A stretch of 13,384 bases of DNA. Source: Scatonaster sp045598705 (GTDB taxonomy: Bacteria; Bacillota; Clostridia; Saccharofermentanales; Saccharofermentanaceae). Below, in pieces: positions 12,607 through 13,384 of this stretch; within the stretch, counting starts at the first letter, position 1; the number at the start of each line of letters is the position of its first letter. Both the position numbers and the translations under genes were made by a program. The stretch covers positions 1 to 13,384 of the forward strand of contig JAZLMM010000031.1 of assembly GCA_045598705.1 (NCBI GenBank), given 5' to 3'. A model generated the notes under the pieces. It saw nothing but the letters and a program-made list of their open reading frames with translations. It searched no databases and was not told where the DNA came from.

Positions 12607-13151
12607 ATGGATTATATTTCCTTTTTTGAAAAAAGCACATTGATTACCAAGATGGATTGAGTGCCGAAGAACTTCGTGTCATTAAGAAAATCTATGATAT
12701 CGCATTTCCGAGTGATTATAGAGAGTTTTTATGCCAGGTAGTGCCTACGGGCAGAGGGTTCTATCAGTGGAGAGATTTTTCAGAAGAGAATATTCAATAT
12801 ATTAAGAAAGTAATCGATGCTCCGTTAACTGATATATGGTTGCATGATTCAGAAGTCTGTTGGAATGACGATTGGGGTGTTGAACCCAATAATCCCAAAC
12901 AGATCGAAACTTTTGTGAGAGAACAGCTTGTAAAAGCTCCGCGTCTCATACCAATATACTCTCATCGGTATGTTCCTATGTGCAATGGAGATAGAAACCC
13001 TGTTTTTTCTGTTTGTGGAACGGATGTGGTTTATTATGCGGAAGATATTGAGGATTATTTCAAAACGGAGTATGGAGATAAACCAAGGCATTCCTTGGTG
13101 ATGCCTAATTTAAAAAGAATTCCTGTTTGGACAGAATTGGCGCTTATGTAA
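12607..13151 (+). CDS. SMI1/KNR4 (SUKH) family immunity protein, apparent frameshift near 12630
   Basis: The start is ATG 12607 with GGGGG (12594-12598) eight bases before it. It reads M-D-Y-I-S-F-F-E-K, then the frame is lost in TTTTTTGAAAAAA (12622-12634). One extra A would continue as K-H-I-D-Y-Q-D-G-L-S-A-E-E-L, giving a protein of about 181 residues. The second frame is open to 13151; its only early start is a TTG at 12657 without a ribosome binding site. The body matches SMI1/KNR4 proteins: F-P-S-D-Y-R-E-F-L, D-F-S-E-E-N-I-Q-Y-I, W-N-D-D-W-G, L-I-P-I-Y-S-H-R-Y-V-P, N-P-V-F-S-V and D-V-V-Y-Y-A-E-D-I-E-D-Y-F. SUKH proteins neutralise nuclease toxins and sit directly downstream of them, as here. 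It may be decayed, or the missing base may be a sequence error. Confidence 0.75.
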
Positions 13152-13384
13152 ATTGTCCTAGCATCGTCTTTGTTTTCTGGGGAACTTTGCTTTCTGAAAA
13201 GAGACTGGACAGACTTTGATTTGGCAAGAATAGTGAATATTTGGGATCTTCACGTTTTCTTGGGAAATGGAGAGCGCTTCGTCAGGCAAGAAATGTTCAT
13301 TGTTTCTTCCGGACAAGACCGTTTCCGACTGGAATGAACAAATGTCGCTGTAGTCGGAACATCCAGGAGCATTTTTCACGCTGC
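13152..13384. other. Right end without a recognisable gene; two interleaved inverted repeats
   Basis: No frame here has a start, a ribosome binding site and a protein I recognise. A minus-strand frame of about 73 codons has no such signals. TGTTCATT (13294-13301) pairs with AATGAACA (13333-13340), and TTCCGAC (13323-13329) pairs with GTCGGAA (13353-13359). The two pairs interleave, as in a pseudoknot. GGCAAGAA occurs twice (13223-13230 and 13285-13292). It could be a remnant of a mobile element, an RNA element or chance. Confidence 0.3.

Noticed and set aside
12622..12635. Programmed -1 frameshift site (AAAAAAG) in the immunity gene
   Set aside because: The heptamer is not in the right register for the upstream frame (codons are GAA AAA AGC), and no downstream stimulatory structure is obvious, so an indel is more likely.
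13158..13379. Minus-strand frame at the right end as an insertion-sequence transposase fragment
   Set aside because: There is no catalytic motif, no terminal repeats and no recognisable transposase family.

Overview
The window looks chromosomal and comes from a low- to mid-GC Gram-positive bacterium, most likely an anaerobic member of the Bacillota (Clostridia or Erysipelotrichia type). The reasons are strong AGGAGG-like ribosome binding sites, a lipobox lipoprotein, a Lys/Ala-rich histone-H1-like protein with a DUF6465-type tail, a ThrH-type phosphatase, and stand-alone HIRAN and J-domain proteins. The species cannot be named from the sequence alone. No rRNA, tRNA, CRISPR array or intact insertion sequence is visible.

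Layout. Positions 1-256 hold the start of a divergent minus-strand gene with a good promoter and a BlaI/CopY-type operator. Positions 257-2323 are a tight, overlapping three-gene operon: a Sel1/TPR-repeat protein, a J-domain (HPD) protein and a HIRAN-domain protein. Next come a TetR-family regulator (2480-3058), the H1-like DUF6465 protein (3232-3687, followed by a clear terminator) and a PD-(D/E)XK nuclease-like protein (3913-4707). Between that gene and the convergent thrH gene (5129-5737, minus) lies a non-genic array of six hairpin units with a period of about 64 bp (4731-5084). Its last unit appears to serve as the thrH terminator.

Positions 5859-10819 hold a lineage-specific envelope set. 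Three paralogous proteins (5975, 8897, 9863) share an N-terminal zinc ribbon and a helical repeat, but have different membrane segments and a C-terminal coiled coil. Between them lie a lipoprotein (6989) and an unrelated zinc-ribbon membrane protein (7747). Two of the paralogue promoters share the palindrome TGCAAAT-N10-ATTTGCA at the same distance from the -35 region and the start codon, so they are probably co-regulated by an unknown factor.

Positions 10962-12380 hold an AAA_14/DUF4143 ATPase on the minus strand, preceded by two related long palindromes of identical design. The outer palindrome directly abuts a beheaded ribonuclease (barnase/RNase N1-T1-like) toxin domain (12381-12593). This is followed by a SMI1/KNR4 (SUKH) immunity gene with an apparent one-base frameshift (12607-13151). 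The region reads as a polymorphic-toxin cassette broken by insertion of, or recombination with, the ATPase unit. The last 230 bases hold no recognisable gene.

The main candidates for undescribed biology are the hairpin array, the twin palindromes with the ATPase, the zinc-ribbon paralogue regulon, and the Sel1-J-HIRAN operon.
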